From the NCBI GenBank assembly GCA_944326035.1, contig CALVCS010000007.1, forward strand, positions 62,001 through 126,000: a DNA stretch of 64,000 bases, in the 5' to 3' direction. This document shows positions 18,455 to 26,855 of this stretch, piece after piece; the stretch's first letter is position 1, and each line of letters begins with the position of its first letter. Origin of the DNA: an uncultured Alistipes sp. GTDB lineage: Bacteria; Bacteroidota; Bacteroidia; Bacteroidales; Rikenellaceae. The notes beneath the pieces were generated by a model. The model saw only the letters and a program-made list of their open reading frames with translations. It ran no database searches and was not told the DNA's origin. Both the position numbers and the translations under genes were made by a program.

Positions 18455-19342
18455 TTATCGGGTCACATCGCGATTATCCATTCCCCACATCATTTTATTT
18501 CTTAACGTTTCATAGAACGATATATTTTTCAAATGCACCAAAAAAACCGCTTTCGGTGCACAAGAAACGCTAAAAAAGGCCCCATCTTCCGCCGAATAGT
18601 TCTGATTGTCAAGAGAAACATAAAAATATTTTTCTCGGCTATGCACTTTCAGGGTAATGACACTCCGGTCGGGAATCACCACCGGGCGCATCGTCAAATT
18701 GTGAGGAGCGATGGGCGATACGATCAGACAATGACATTGAGGCGCGACGATCGGCCCTCCGACGCTCAGCGAATAGGCCGTCGAGCCGGAAGGCGTCGAG
18801 ACCAACATCCCATCGCCATGGCAGGTCGCAATCAACTCACCGTCGACAAACACCTCTGTCATGATCATACTAGCCCCCTGTCGTTGGATGGTCAACTCAT
18901 TGAACGCGTAGGGATAGTCCGGCTCACAACAAAAATCTCCCTCAACTTGCAACAAAGAGCGTTTTTCCAACGTATAATGACCGTTTTTGATCTCTTCGAA
19001 AGCCCGGCCCATATCCTGGCGATTGATGTTCGCCAAAAAGCCCAATCGTCCCGAATTGATCCCGACAATCGGCAGAGTACGGTCATTGAGCAAACGCACC
19101 GCCTCCAAGAAGGTTCCGTCCCCGCCATAAGCGACCATCACCGCGGTGTCGGCTGCTATTTCCGAAGCTTCCGCATAGCGTTGCTCCGCCCGAAAACGCA
19201 ACGGCAACAGCGACTCCGCCTGACAGGCAAAGGCTTCGTTGAGCTGAAACGACAACCCGCTCTCGGCCAATGCTACGAACAAACGATCCAACTCTTCTGA
19301 ACGCACATTCGGCCGAGGACGACTATAGAGGGCTATCTGCAT
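18455..19342 (-). CDS. nadK: NAD kinase
   Basis: A 295-residue cytoplasmic NAD kinase that phosphorylates NAD to NADP. It shows the nucleotide-binding GGDGTFLEA (73-81), the FNELTI motif with the conserved Asn-Glu, and [22 protein letters not shown]. Standalone transcription unit with its own promoter, divergent from pdxJ across 49 bases. Confidence 0.96.
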   Translation of the reverse strand: MQIALYSRPRPNVRSEELDRLFVALAESGLSFQLNEAFACQAESLLPLRFRAEQRYAEASEIAADTAVMVAYGGDGTFLEAVRLLNDRTLPIVGINSGRLGFLANINRQDMGRAFEEIKNGHYTLEKRSLLQVEGDFCCEPDYPYAFNELTIQRQGASMIMTEVFVDGELIATCHGDGMLVSTPSGSTAYSLSVGGPIVAPQCHCLIVSPIAPHNLTMRPVVIPDRSVITLKVHSREKYFYVSLDNQNYSAEDGAFFSVSCAPKAVFLVHLKNISFYETLRNKMMWGMDNRDVTR

Positions 19343-19361
19343 AGTTTCTTCAAAAAATCAT

Positions 19362-19369
19362 TACCTTTA
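19362..19369 (+). promoter_or_regulatory. Possible -7 box for pdxJ
   Basis: TACCTTTA, one base off TAnnTTTG, 22 bases before the pdxJ ATG. Overlaps the divergent nadK control region. Confidence 0.4.
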
Positions 19370-19374
19370 CCCCG

Positions 19375-19382
19375 CAAAAATA
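19375..19382 (-). promoter_or_regulatory. -7 box for nadK
   Basis: TATTTTTG on the minus strand, 32 bases before the nadK ATG. Confidence 0.55.
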
Positions 19383-19391
19383 ACGAAAATT

Positions 19392-20108
19392 ATGACAAAG
19401 CTGAGCGTAAACATCAACAAGATTGCCACCTTGCGGAATTCCCGCGGAGGAGACATTCCCAACGTCGTCCAGGCGGCTTTGGCCGCTGAACGTTTCGGCG
19501 CCCAAGGGATCACGGTACACCCGCGTCCCGACGAACGACACATCCGCTATCAGGACGTTCGAGATCTGAAGAAAGTCATCTCTACCGAACTCAATATCGA
19601 AGGAAATCCCATCGACCGTTTCATTGATTTGGTGCTGGAGGTCGTACCGGCTCAAGTCACCTTGGTGCCCGATGCCCATGACGCCATCACATCCAATGCC
19701 GGATGGGACACTCGCACCCATCAACGGTTTTTGAGCGATGTCGTTGCCCGTTTCAAAGCGAAAGGCATTCGCACCTCCATCTTCCTGGATCCCAATCCGG
19801 AATTGGTCCCCTATGCGGCTGAAACGGGGGCCGACCGCATCGAACTCTACACCGAATCGTATGCCTCCGGATATGCCGCAGACCGCGAAAAAGCCATCGA
19901 TCCTTTTAAGGCAACGGCGGCCGAAGCGGCCAAATATGGACTGGGACTTAACGCCGGACACGATCTCAATCTGGACAATCTGCAATACTTCGCCCGGGAG
20001 ATTCCCAGCCTGCTGGAAGTATCCATCGGCCATGCGCTGATTTCGGATGCCATCTACTTGGGACTCGAAAATACGATTCAGCTCTACCTGCGTCACCTGA
20101 AAGGGTAA
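19392..20108 (+). CDS. pdxJ: Pyridoxine 5'-phosphate synthase
   Basis: A 238-residue TIM-barrel enzyme of the DXP-dependent vitamin B6 pathway. It condenses 1-deoxyxylulose 5-phosphate with aminoacetone phosphate derivatives. The family signatures are [33 protein letters not shown] and [15 protein letters not shown], with [15 protein letters not shown] at the end. Length and start are standard. No other pdx gene is nearby. Confidence 0.96.
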   Translation: MTKLSVNINKIATLRNSRGGDIPNVVQAALAAERFGAQGITVHPRPDERHIRYQDVRDLKKVISTELNIEGNPIDRFIDLVLEVVPAQVTLVPDAHDAITSNAGWDTRTHQRFLSDVVARFKAKGIRTSIFLDPNPELVPYAAETGADRIELYTESYASGYAADREKAIDPFKATAAEAAKYGLGLNAGHDLNLDNLQYFAREIPSLLEVSIGHALISDAIYLGLENTIQLYLRHLKG

Positions 20109-20332
20109 AGCGTTCGGACGATCTCCGAAATGTGGCGAGCGGGTCCACCCGAACGACCCGCACAGACCTAACGGGACGCTCTGTGTAAACCCCACGAATC
20201 GTCCAGAATAGGCTCAACGAAACGCCCCCGCGGAGATCCAGCTGATCGACTACGACCCTCAATGTTGTCACACGCTCGCTCCATGGGAATTAGCCCATGT
20301 AGACTCACGTTAAACTTTAAGCTTCTGTAACG
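20109..20332. other. pdxJ-cca gap without a gene
   Basis: 224 bases with no supported gene. A small hairpin CATGGG/CCCATG (20282-20287, 20294-20299) is present about 35 bases before the next start. No clear TAnnTTTG box is visible. Confidence 0.35.
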
Positions 20333-21754
20333 TTGACTCATGCTCGGTATCCGGAGGCCTTGACAGCCCCGGTATTTCAACAAATCGGACAAATCGCCGA
20401 CCGCAAAGGCGTTCAGGCGTATGTGATCGGCGGGTATGTCCGTGACTACTTTCTTCATCGCCCGGTAACCGACATCGATGTGGTCGTGGTCGGCAGCGGC
20501 ATCGATATCGCCAAAACCCTGGGCCGGGAATTGAAAACCCATGTCGCGGTTTTCAAAAATTTCGGCACCGCCATGTTACATTGTGGCGAGTGGGAGGTCG
20601 AATTCGTCGGAGCCCGCAAAGAATCCTATCGAGCCGACTCCCGCAAACCGATCGTCGAAGACGGCACGTTGGAAGACGATCAGCTGCGACGCGACTTCAC
20701 GATCAACGCCATGGCTTTTTCCCTCAACGAAAAGACCTTCGGCGAGTTGCTCGATCCGTTCAATGGCCAGGAAGACCTCGAACGATGCATCATCCGCACC
20801 CCTTGTGACGGAGACACCACCTTCTCGGACGATCCCCTGCGCATGATCCGCGCCATACGGTTTGCCGCCCAACTGGGATTCGATATCGAGGACGAGACCT
20901 TTGAGGCTATCCGTCGAAATGCGGCCCGGATCGAAATCGTCTCAATGGAACGCATCATGATCGAGCTGAATAAAATCATGCTCTCTCCGGCCCCCTCTTT
21001 AGGGTTTTATCTTCTGGAAAACAGTGGGTTACTCCCGCTATTCTTCCCGGAACTCAGCGCCCTCAAAGGCGTAGAAAAGATCGGCAATCGCGCCCATAAA
21101 GACAATTTTGACCATACGCTCAAGGTGTTGGATAACGTCGCCCGCAAAAGTGACAACCTATGGTTGCGTTGGGCGGCCCTGTTACACGACATCGGCAAAC
21201 CCCGCACCAAGGCCTACGACCCGCGCATCGGGTGGACTTTCCACGGGCACGAAGTCGTCGGATCGAAAATGATTCCCGCCCTTTTCCGACGCCTGAAACT
21301 CCCCATGAACGAGCACATGAAGTATGTGCAGAAGCTGGTCTTTCTGCACCTGCGACCCATCGTGCTGTCGGAAGACGAAGTCACCGATTCGGCGGTCCGT
21401 CGCTTATTGTTCGAAGCGGGAGATGACATCGACGATCTGATGAGTCTGTGCGAAGCCGACATTACCTCGGCCAATGACGCCAAGGTCAAACGATTCCTGG
21501 CCAACTTCGAACTGGTCCGCCGCAAACTGCGCGAAATCGAAGAGAAGGATCGTATCCGCAACTTCCAACCCCCCATTGGCGGCGAGCTCATCATGCAGAC
21601 TTATGGGCTCAAACCGTGCCGCGAAGTAGGCCTCATCAAAGACGCCATCAAAGAGGCGATTCTCGAAGGGGAAATCTCCAACGACTTCGAGCAGGCTTAT
21701 GCGTTGATGGAGAAACTGGCGGCCGGATACGGACTGACCAAGATTACGTCCTAA
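20333..21754 (+). CDS. cca: CCA tRNA nucleotidyltransferase family protein with HD domain
   Basis: A 473-residue class II nucleotidyltransferase that adds or repairs the tRNA 3' CCA. The head domain has [14 protein letters not shown] and the metal-binding DID (47-49). The RNA-binding region follows, and an HD domain begins near residue 283 ([11 protein letters not shown], then FHGHEVVGS). No in-frame ATG exists before the essential GGYVRD motif. The first in-frame Met comes near residue 79, so translation must begin at a TTG (20333, or possibly 20360). The tRNA-Arg gene in this window lacks an encoded CCA, which fits a need for this enzyme. Confidence 0.88.
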   Translation: MTHARYPEALTAPVFQQIGQIADRKGVQAYVIGGYVRDYFLHRPVTDIDVVVVGSGIDIAKTLGRELKTHVAVFKNFGTAMLHCGEWEVEFVGARKESYRADSRKPIVEDGTLEDDQLRRDFTINAMAFSLNEKTFGELLDPFNGQEDLERCIIRTPCDGDTTFSDDPLRMIRAIRFAAQLGFDIEDETFEAIRRNAARIEIVSMERIMIELNKIMLSPAPSLGFYLLENSGLLPLFFPELSALKGVEKIGNRAHKDNFDHTLKVLDNVARKSDNLWLRWAALLHDIGKPRTKAYDPRIGWTFHGHEVVGSKMIPALFRRLKLPMNEHMKYVQKLVFLHLRPIVLSEDEVTDSAVRRLLFEAGDDIDDLMSLCEADITSANDAKVKRFLANFELVRRKLREIEEKDRIRNFQPPIGGELIMQTYGLKPCREVGLIKDAIKEAILEGEISNDFEQAYALMEKLAAGYGLTKITS

Positions 21755-21783
21755 ATTCACCTAATCGCTGTCGTTCAAAACAC

Positions 21784-21814
21784 CGGAGGGAGGCCCACAA
21801 CGAGCCTCCCTCCG
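21784..21814. terminator. Hairpin after cca
   Basis: An 11-base-pair stem (21784-21794 with 21804-21814, CGGAGGGAGGC) and 9-base loop between convergent genes. Short T-content only. Confidence 0.7.
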
Positions 21815-21836
21815 TTATTCTATCTGTTTGGAGGTT

Positions 21837-23153
21837 TTATTTCCGTTTCCCGATCAAACGATTTTGCCCCAAATTGACCCGGAAAAGCACTTTCTGTTGC
21901 CAACCCCATCTCGTTCCGTCATAATGATGAACCGAAGCGACACGCAGACTCATACGATCATTGGCGATCGGTTGCCAATAAATTTCCAAGCGATCGTAGA
22001 AATTCTGAGTCCGATAGAAGGGTTCCCCCCAATACAGCCCGGGACCATAATCCAAACCTTCCGCCGGAGCATCCCAATAAGGCATCAGGTTCTTCCCGGC
22101 ATAAATCGTATTATCGATGCCGAAATTCCACTTTTGAACCCGCAGCTGGGCTTGAAATCCTCCCGGCGTCACATACTCTCCCACATATTTCCGGTCGTTC
22201 TGAAACGCCTGCAGCCACCCGACCTGCAGACTCAGCTGTTGCATGCCGGTCTTTTCACGCAGATCGATCCCCACAAACGGATAGATCAACACATTGTCGA
22301 CCACCCCATCGGTATCGAAATTTCCGGCGTGGTGATACATACTCAGGTTATAGCCGGCGTACAACCACTTGTAATTGATCCGCCCGGAGGAGAAAAGTAA
22401 AAACTTTTCACGCGTAATCGCACCAAACTTACTGTTCCAGTCGGCTCCGAATTCCACATAGCCTCTTCCTCCAGCATATTGCAACAACAGTCCGGTCAGA
22501 TTGGGATCGAAATATTTGACCGAATCGCTGAAAAATGCCGGTGAGTATTCGCCGATCATCTTATATCGGGGAATGACCCCGGCATAGGCTCTGAATTTCG
22601 GAGAGTGATATTGGTAGTAGGCGAAAATTTCATTGTCCGTTTCGAAGGGTTTGGCGCCAAAGTCAGCCAACAGACTGATCCCCCCCATAATCGAGTGAGA
22701 TCCCCAACGCACCCCGATCTCCGGCGCAACACGTGTTCCGAAAATAGTTTGAGGCCAGTTGATGGCACTCTTATACTCCCGATTATCGAAGAAGAAATCA
22801 AACCATAGTCCCCACACGACTTCCGGTGCGAAATGAGGAGAATGCTCTCCATTGGCCGGTTGTTGCGTAAAAGCCGGAGCGAGCGGTTGTTTAGCACGAG
22901 GCGTTTTAGAGACTTTAGAGGCTTTCGTGCGCCGTTTGCCCGGAGCCGAAGTCCAACCTTGCGCATCGGCTACCACGCCTGTTTCAAAATAGGAACGTTC
23001 AGATCGCTCGTTCAACCGACTCGTATCCCTCGCGATCATCGTCACCCCTGAGGCATCCGTCGGCTTTTCGGCACGGAAGGTATCCTGGGCTGAAAGCGTC
23101 GAAATACTCAACCACCCCACTAAACCCGAGAAGAAGTACACTGCTGTTTTCAT
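21837..23153 (-). CDS. Predicted outer-membrane beta-barrel protein, family not recognised
   Basis: From ATG 23153 (MKTAVYFFSGLVGWLSISTLSAQ, a signal peptide) the protein has 438 residues. After a low-complexity basic linker around residues 70-90 (KRRTKASK..), the rest is rich in alternating aromatic/polar segments (WGLWFDFFFDN, FAYYQYHSPKFRAYAG, YVEFGADWNSKFGA, YAGYNLSMYHHAG). This suggests a monomeric barrel, perhaps a porin-like or phosphate-selective-like channel. The longer reading frame to 23435 would start before the promoter and is rejected. I do not recognise a specific family. Confidence 0.6.
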   Translation of the reverse strand: MKTAVYFFSGLVGWLSISTLSAQDTFRAEKPTDASGVTMIARDTSRLNERSERSYFETGVVADAQGWTSAPGKRRTKASKVSKTPRAKQPLAPAFTQQPANGEHSPHFAPEVVWGLWFDFFFDNREYKSAINWPQTIFGTRVAPEIGVRWGSHSIMGGISLLADFGAKPFETDNEIFAYYQYHSPKFRAYAGVIPRYKMIGEYSPAFFSDSVKYFDPNLTGLLLQYAGGRGYVEFGADWNSKFGAITREKFLLFSSGRINYKWLYAGYNLSMYHHAGNFDTDGVVDNVLIYPFVGIDLREKTGMQQLSLQVGWLQAFQNDRKYVGEYVTPGGFQAQLRVQKWNFGIDNTIYAGKNLMPYWDAPAEGLDYGPGLYWGEPFYRTQNFYDRLEIYWQPIANDRMSLRVASVHHYDGTRWGWQQKVLFRVNLGQNRLIGKRK

Positions 23154-23209
23154 AGACATCTTTCTAAAAACATGATCCCGCTTCCGGCCCTGACCGTCGG
23201 CGATCCGAA

Positions 23210-23217
23210 CAAAGGTA
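23210..23217 (-). promoter_or_regulatory. -7 box for the barrel protein gene
   Basis: TACCTTTG on the minus strand, 56 bases before ATG 23153. Confidence 0.55.
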
Positions 23218-23467
23218 CAGATTATTTCGCAGATGCCGACCGTTCTGTTCCCAAAGAAACCCAAATCTTCGACTTTTAGACCCGCCACGCAGCGTCTCCG
23301 CTCTCTTAGATGGCTTTCTGCTCGTTTCCATGCGCTCCCGAGCGATCGGCGATTTCGCCCGTCAGCTCCGCCCAGCTGTTCAAATTCCGGACCCGACGCC
23401 ACCCAAACGCAACCCCTCCCTCGCCGATAAAACACCCGAAATCAGTAGGCAAATTCAAAAAATAAAC

Positions 23468-23475
23468 TATCTTTG
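23468..23475 (+). promoter_or_regulatory. -7 box for the acyl-CoA synthetase
   Basis: TATCTTTG, an exact match, 42 bases before ATG 23518. Confidence 0.6.
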
Positions 23476-23517
23476 TTAAATAAGTTCATCATGTCTATAC
23501 GAACCACTAAGTAAATC

Positions 23518-25179
23518 ATGCTGTCAGAAAATCTCATCAAACTATATGAAGCCAGCTTCCGCGACAACCGCGAATTGCCGGCCCTGACCGACTACTTCAA
23601 AAAGGAAAATTTTTCCTATTTCGAAATGGCCAAAGAGATCGCCAAACTCCACCTGCTCTTCGAAAAAGCCGGTCTCAAACAAGGCGATCGCATCGCCCTG
23701 ATCGGTCGCAATAATCCGCGATGGTGCATTCTGTTCATCGCCACCATTACCTATGGTGCCGTGATCGTACCGATTCTCCAGGATTTCAACGCCAACGACA
23801 TCCATCACATCATTAACCATTCGGGCTCGGAGCTTCTTTTCGTCGGCGACATCTACTGGGACTCCATCGAATGCGATCAGATCAAACGCGTCAAAGCGGT
23901 CTTTTCACTCACCGACTATGGCTGCCTGTATGAACGCCATGGTCACACACTGAGCGAATACCAACGCAACATCCATCACCATTACCGCGAACGATACCCC
24001 AACGGCTTCACCATCGACCACATCCAGTATCCGGATTTGGATAACGACACAGTGGCCGTTCTGAACTACACTTCCGGCACTACCGGCTTTAGTAAAGGGG
24101 TTATGCTCACGATCAACAACCTGACCGGCAATGTCCTCTTCGGAGCCAAAAATCATCTCCACACCCGGTCCAGTCGCATTCTCTCGTTTTTACCCCTGGC
24201 GCATGCATTTGGATGTGCCTTCGACTTTCTCCTCCCGTTGGCCGTAGGGGCCCAGGTAACCTTGCTCGGACGAATTCCCTCCCCCAAGGTGATTCTGGAA
24301 GCCATGGCGGAAGTGCGCCCGACCCGTATCTGTACCGTTCCGCTGATCATCGAAAAGATCTATCGCAAGCAGATCAAACCCATGCTCGAACAGGCTGCCC
24401 AGCAATTGGGAGTCAGCATCTGGCAACTACCGCCTGCCGTGCTGGCTCAGGTGGAGGCCAAACTCACCGCCGCTTTCGGAGGCATGTTTGCGGAGGTCAT
24501 TATCGGAGGAGCGCCCCTCAACGGAGAGGTCGAAGCCTTCCTGCGACTCATCAAATTCCGGTTTACCGTCGGATACGGCTTGACCGAATGCGCTCCCCTG
24601 GTCAGCTATACGGGATACGAAAATTTCGTACCCACCTCTTGCGGCCGTATCCTCCCGGAGCTGATGACGGCCAAAATCGACTCCCCCGATCCGGAAAATA
24701 TTCCCGGGGAATTGTTGGTCAAAGGAGAACATGTCATGAAAGGCTACTATAAAAATGCAAAAGCTACCCGGGAAGTGCTCGATGCCGACGGTTGGCTACA
24801 TACCGGCGATGTCGGCACCCTCAGCAAAGACAACACGCTCTTTTTGAGAGGTCGGTGCAAGAGTATGCTTCTCGGATCGAACGGCCAGAATATCTATCCG
24901 GAGGAGATCGAAAGCAAACTCAACAATATGCCTTGCGTCATGGAATCGTTAGTGGTCATGCGGGAGGGCAAACTCGTGGCCTTAGTCTATCCGGATTACG
25001 AACAAGCCGATGCCGAAGGGATCGCTCAATCAGACCTTCAACAAGTGATGGACCGTAATCTCACGGCCCTGAACGCCTCCCTGGCCCCCTATGAACGGGT
25101 ATCATCCATCGTCCTCTACCTCAACGAATTTGAAAAGACGCCCAAACGCAGTATCAAACGTTATCTGTACAACGTCTAA
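23518..25179 (+). CDS. Long-chain acyl-CoA synthetase (AMP-binding)
   Basis: A 553-residue ANL-superfamily enzyme that activates a fatty acid with ATP and CoA. Motifs in order: NYTSGTTGFSKGVMLT (P-loop-like), HAFGCAFDFLLPL, GGAPLNGEVEAFL, VGYGLTECAPLVS, GWLHTGDVGTLSKDNTLFLRGR and SNGQNIYPEEIESKL, ending with KTPKRSIKRYLY containing the catalytic-region lysine. The TGDxG...GR...YPEEIE pattern matches long-chain acyl-CoA ligases. Single-gene unit. Confidence 0.9.
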   Translation: MLSENLIKLYEASFRDNRELPALTDYFKKENFSYFEMAKEIAKLHLLFEKAGLKQGDRIALIGRNNPRWCILFIATITYGAVIVPILQDFNANDIHHIINHSGSELLFVGDIYWDSIECDQIKRVKAVFSLTDYGCLYERHGHTLSEYQRNIHHHYRERYPNGFTIDHIQYPDLDNDTVAVLNYTSGTTGFSKGVMLTINNLTGNVLFGAKNHLHTRSSRILSFLPLAHAFGCAFDFLLPLAVGAQVTLLGRIPSPKVILEAMAEVRPTRICTVPLIIEKIYRKQIKPMLEQAAQQLGVSIWQLPPAVLAQVEAKLTAAFGGMFAEVIIGGAPLNGEVEAFLRLIKFRFTVGYGLTECAPLVSYTGYENFVPTSCGRILPELMTAKIDSPDPENIPGELLVKGEHVMKGYYKNAKATREVLDADGWLHTGDVGTLSKDNTLFLRGRCKSMLLGSNGQNIYPEEIESKLNNMPCVMESLVVMREGKLVALVYPDYEQADAEGIAQSDLQQVMDRNLTALNASLAPYERVSSIVLYLNEFEKTPKRSIKRYLYNV

Positions 25180-25191
25180 TTTTCCTCTTTT

Positions 25192-25237
25192 AACCTTCAA
25201 CGGCCGGTTTCCCGATGGAAACCGGCCGTTGAAGGTT
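25192..25237. terminator. Strong hairpin between the acyl-CoA synthetase and mqnC
   Basis: Perfect 19-base-pair stem (25192-25210 with 25219-25237) and an 8-base loop. AACCTT ends give weak U-tracts both ways. Confidence 0.8.
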
Positions 25238-25367
25238 GATGCACCTCCTTCTTTCACACAAACCTACAACCTCATACACGCACTCTTGAGCAAAGGTTTT
25301 ACGGAACGCAAGTCCCCCGATCGAACGTTCGAAGCCATCCTTTGCGAGCTTCTTTGCCACGATGCGA

Positions 25368-26471
25368 TCAAGCAATCGGCCAGGGACGAGGTCGATAAAG
25401 CTGATCACGTAACCTCGGAATAAACCCAGCCTCTCGGATCGTCTGTTGCATACCCTCGGCATCCATCCGATAATGTGCTCCCGCCGAAGAAACGACATTC
25501 TCTTCAATCATAATCGATCCCAGATCGTTGGCACCGCCATGCAAAGCCAATTGCGCGGTCTCCCGTCCCACCGTCAGCCACGAAGCCTGAATATTCCGAA
25601 TGTTGGTCAACACAATGCGGCTCATGGCGATCAATCGCAGATATTCCCAGGCAGAGAATCGGCCCGACACCCCCTCTTTCTCCAACTGTGTACCCTGACT
25701 GCGGAACACCCAGGGGATAAACGCAATGAAACCGTAATGTCCCTCGGGACATTCAGCCTGTAAATTCCGCAATTTGATCAAATGTTCGATGCGCTGACGA
25801 GGAGTCTCCACATGACCATACATCATGGTCGCCGAGGTCGGCAGATTCAGCCGATGCGCGATCCGCATCACCTCCAGCCACGTATCGGCATCGGGCTTTC
25901 CCGGAGAGATCCGCCGGCGCACCCCGTTATCAAGAATTTCAGCACCCGCTCCAGGCAACGAATCCAGTCCGGCCGCCATCAACCGACGCAACGTAGTTTC
26001 ATAATCGAGCGAACTGATCCGCGCGATATGAGCCACCTCCGGCGCTCCCAGCGCATGCAGTTTCACCTGCGGATACATCCGTTTCAAATCTTGAAAGAGC
26101 CGTTCATAAAACCCAATATCGAGCCGTGGATGCAATCCGCCCTGCAACAACAGCTGATCGCCCCCTAACGCCAACATCTCGGAAATCTTGCGATCGTACG
26201 CTTCGAGGGTCGTAATGTAGGCCTTTTCGCGTTCGGCCGGGCGACAATGAAAATTACAGAACTTACACCCCGAGATACAGACATTGGTAATATTGACATT
26301 TCGGTCGATCTGCCAGGTTACGATCTCCGGATCCGGAACCGCCTGTCGCCGCAACAGATCGGCCAGAAGCGTCAACTCCTCTTGCGGCGCATACAGATAC
26401 AACGCCAGGGCCTCGTCGACCGTCAAGGGTTCCTTTTCCCACGCTTTGGTATAAATACGTTCCAGTTGCAT
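25368..26471 (-). CDS. mqnC: Cyclic dehypoxanthinyl futalosine synthase (radical SAM)
   Basis: A 367-residue radical SAM enzyme of the futalosine route to menaquinone. The [4Fe-4S] motif is C65-x3-C69-x2-C72 (NVCISGCKFC). Features that separate MqnC from MqnE are HALGAPEVAHI, TSATMMYGHVETPRQRIEHL, FIAFIPWVF, NIQASWLTVG and GANDLGSIMIEENVVSSAG. No signal peptide. No other menaquinone genes lie within the window. The ferredoxin gene upstream has its own terminator, so this gene should have its own promoter, which I could not find. Confidence 0.92.
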   Translation of the reverse strand: MQLERIYTKAWEKEPLTVDEALALYLYAPQEELTLLADLLRRQAVPDPEIVTWQIDRNVNITNVCISGCKFCNFHCRPAEREKAYITTLEAYDRKISEMLALGGDQLLLQGGLHPRLDIGFYERLFQDLKRMYPQVKLHALGAPEVAHIARISSLDYETTLRRLMAAGLDSLPGAGAEILDNGVRRRISPGKPDADTWLEVMRIAHRLNLPTSATMMYGHVETPRQRIEHLIKLRNLQAECPEGHYGFIAFIPWVFRSQGTQLEKEGVSGRFSAWEYLRLIAMSRIVLTNIRNIQASWLTVGRETAQLALHGGANDLGSIMIEENVVSSAGAHYRMDAEGMQQTIREAGFIPRLRDQLYRPRPWPIA

Positions 26472-26504
26472 TAGACTTCACACTTTCATCCGACCCTGAT
26501 TGAC

Positions 26505-26537
26505 AAAAAAGGCCGCCTTTCTGCTGGAAAGGCGGCC
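26505..26537 (-). terminator. Intrinsic terminator of the ferredoxin gene
   Basis: GGCCGCCTTT/AAAGGCGGCC stem (26511-26520, 26528-26537) followed on the minus strand by T6. Confidence 0.88.
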
Positions 26538-26559
26538 GTATGGAAATGTCCGCAACAAA

Positions 26560-26733
26560 TTAAGCTTCCGGAGAAATTGCTTCCACGGGGCATACGGCGG
26601 CGCAAGAACCGCATTCGGTGCAGCTTTCTGCGTCGATTACGTAAACATCACCGGGAGAGATTGCCGAAACAGGACATTCGTCAATACAAGTACCGCAAGC
26701 GGTACACATCGTTTCATCAATTTTGTAAGCCAT
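26560..26733 (-). CDS. 2[4Fe-4S] ferredoxin
   Basis: A 57-residue bacterial-type ferredoxin. Two complete CxxCxxCxxxCP motifs are present: C10, C13, C16, C20 and C38, C41, C44, C48. It is a likely electron partner for KorAB and other ferredoxin-linked enzymes. ATG 26733 is chosen because it begins the conserved MAYKI. The longer frame would cross the promoter region. It has its own promoter and terminator, consistent with high, independent expression. Confidence 0.95.
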   Translation of the reverse strand: MAYKIDETMCTACGTCIDECPVSAISPGDVYVIDAESCTECGSCAAVCPVEAISPEA

Positions 26734-26765
26734 GACTTGAGTGTTTAAATAATGTAAGGTATCTG

Positions 26766-26796
26766 CAAATGTATAATTATTATTTTTACCGAACAA
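26766..26796 (-). promoter_or_regulatory. Full promoter for the ferredoxin
   Basis: -7 box TACATTTG (26766-26773) and -33 TTG (26794-26796) with a 20-base spacer, on the minus strand. Confidence 0.65.
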
Positions 26797-26824
26797 CAGT
26801 TCATGGTTCTTTTTCCGTTTCGAT

Positions 26825-26832
26825 TATCTTTG
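26825..26832 (+). promoter_or_regulatory. -7 box for the glycosidase-like gene
   Basis: TATCTTTG, an exact match, 23 bases before ATG 26856. Confidence 0.6.
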
Positions 26833-26855
26833 CTTCGCCTAAAACAAACAGACTC

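Larger units (their letters stand above)
23154..23517. other. Divergent promoter region, no gene
   Basis: 364 bases between the barrel gene and the acyl-CoA synthetase. It holds two divergent -7 boxes (23210-23217 and 23468-23475). The 250 bases between them show no gene or obvious structure. Confidence 0.5.
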
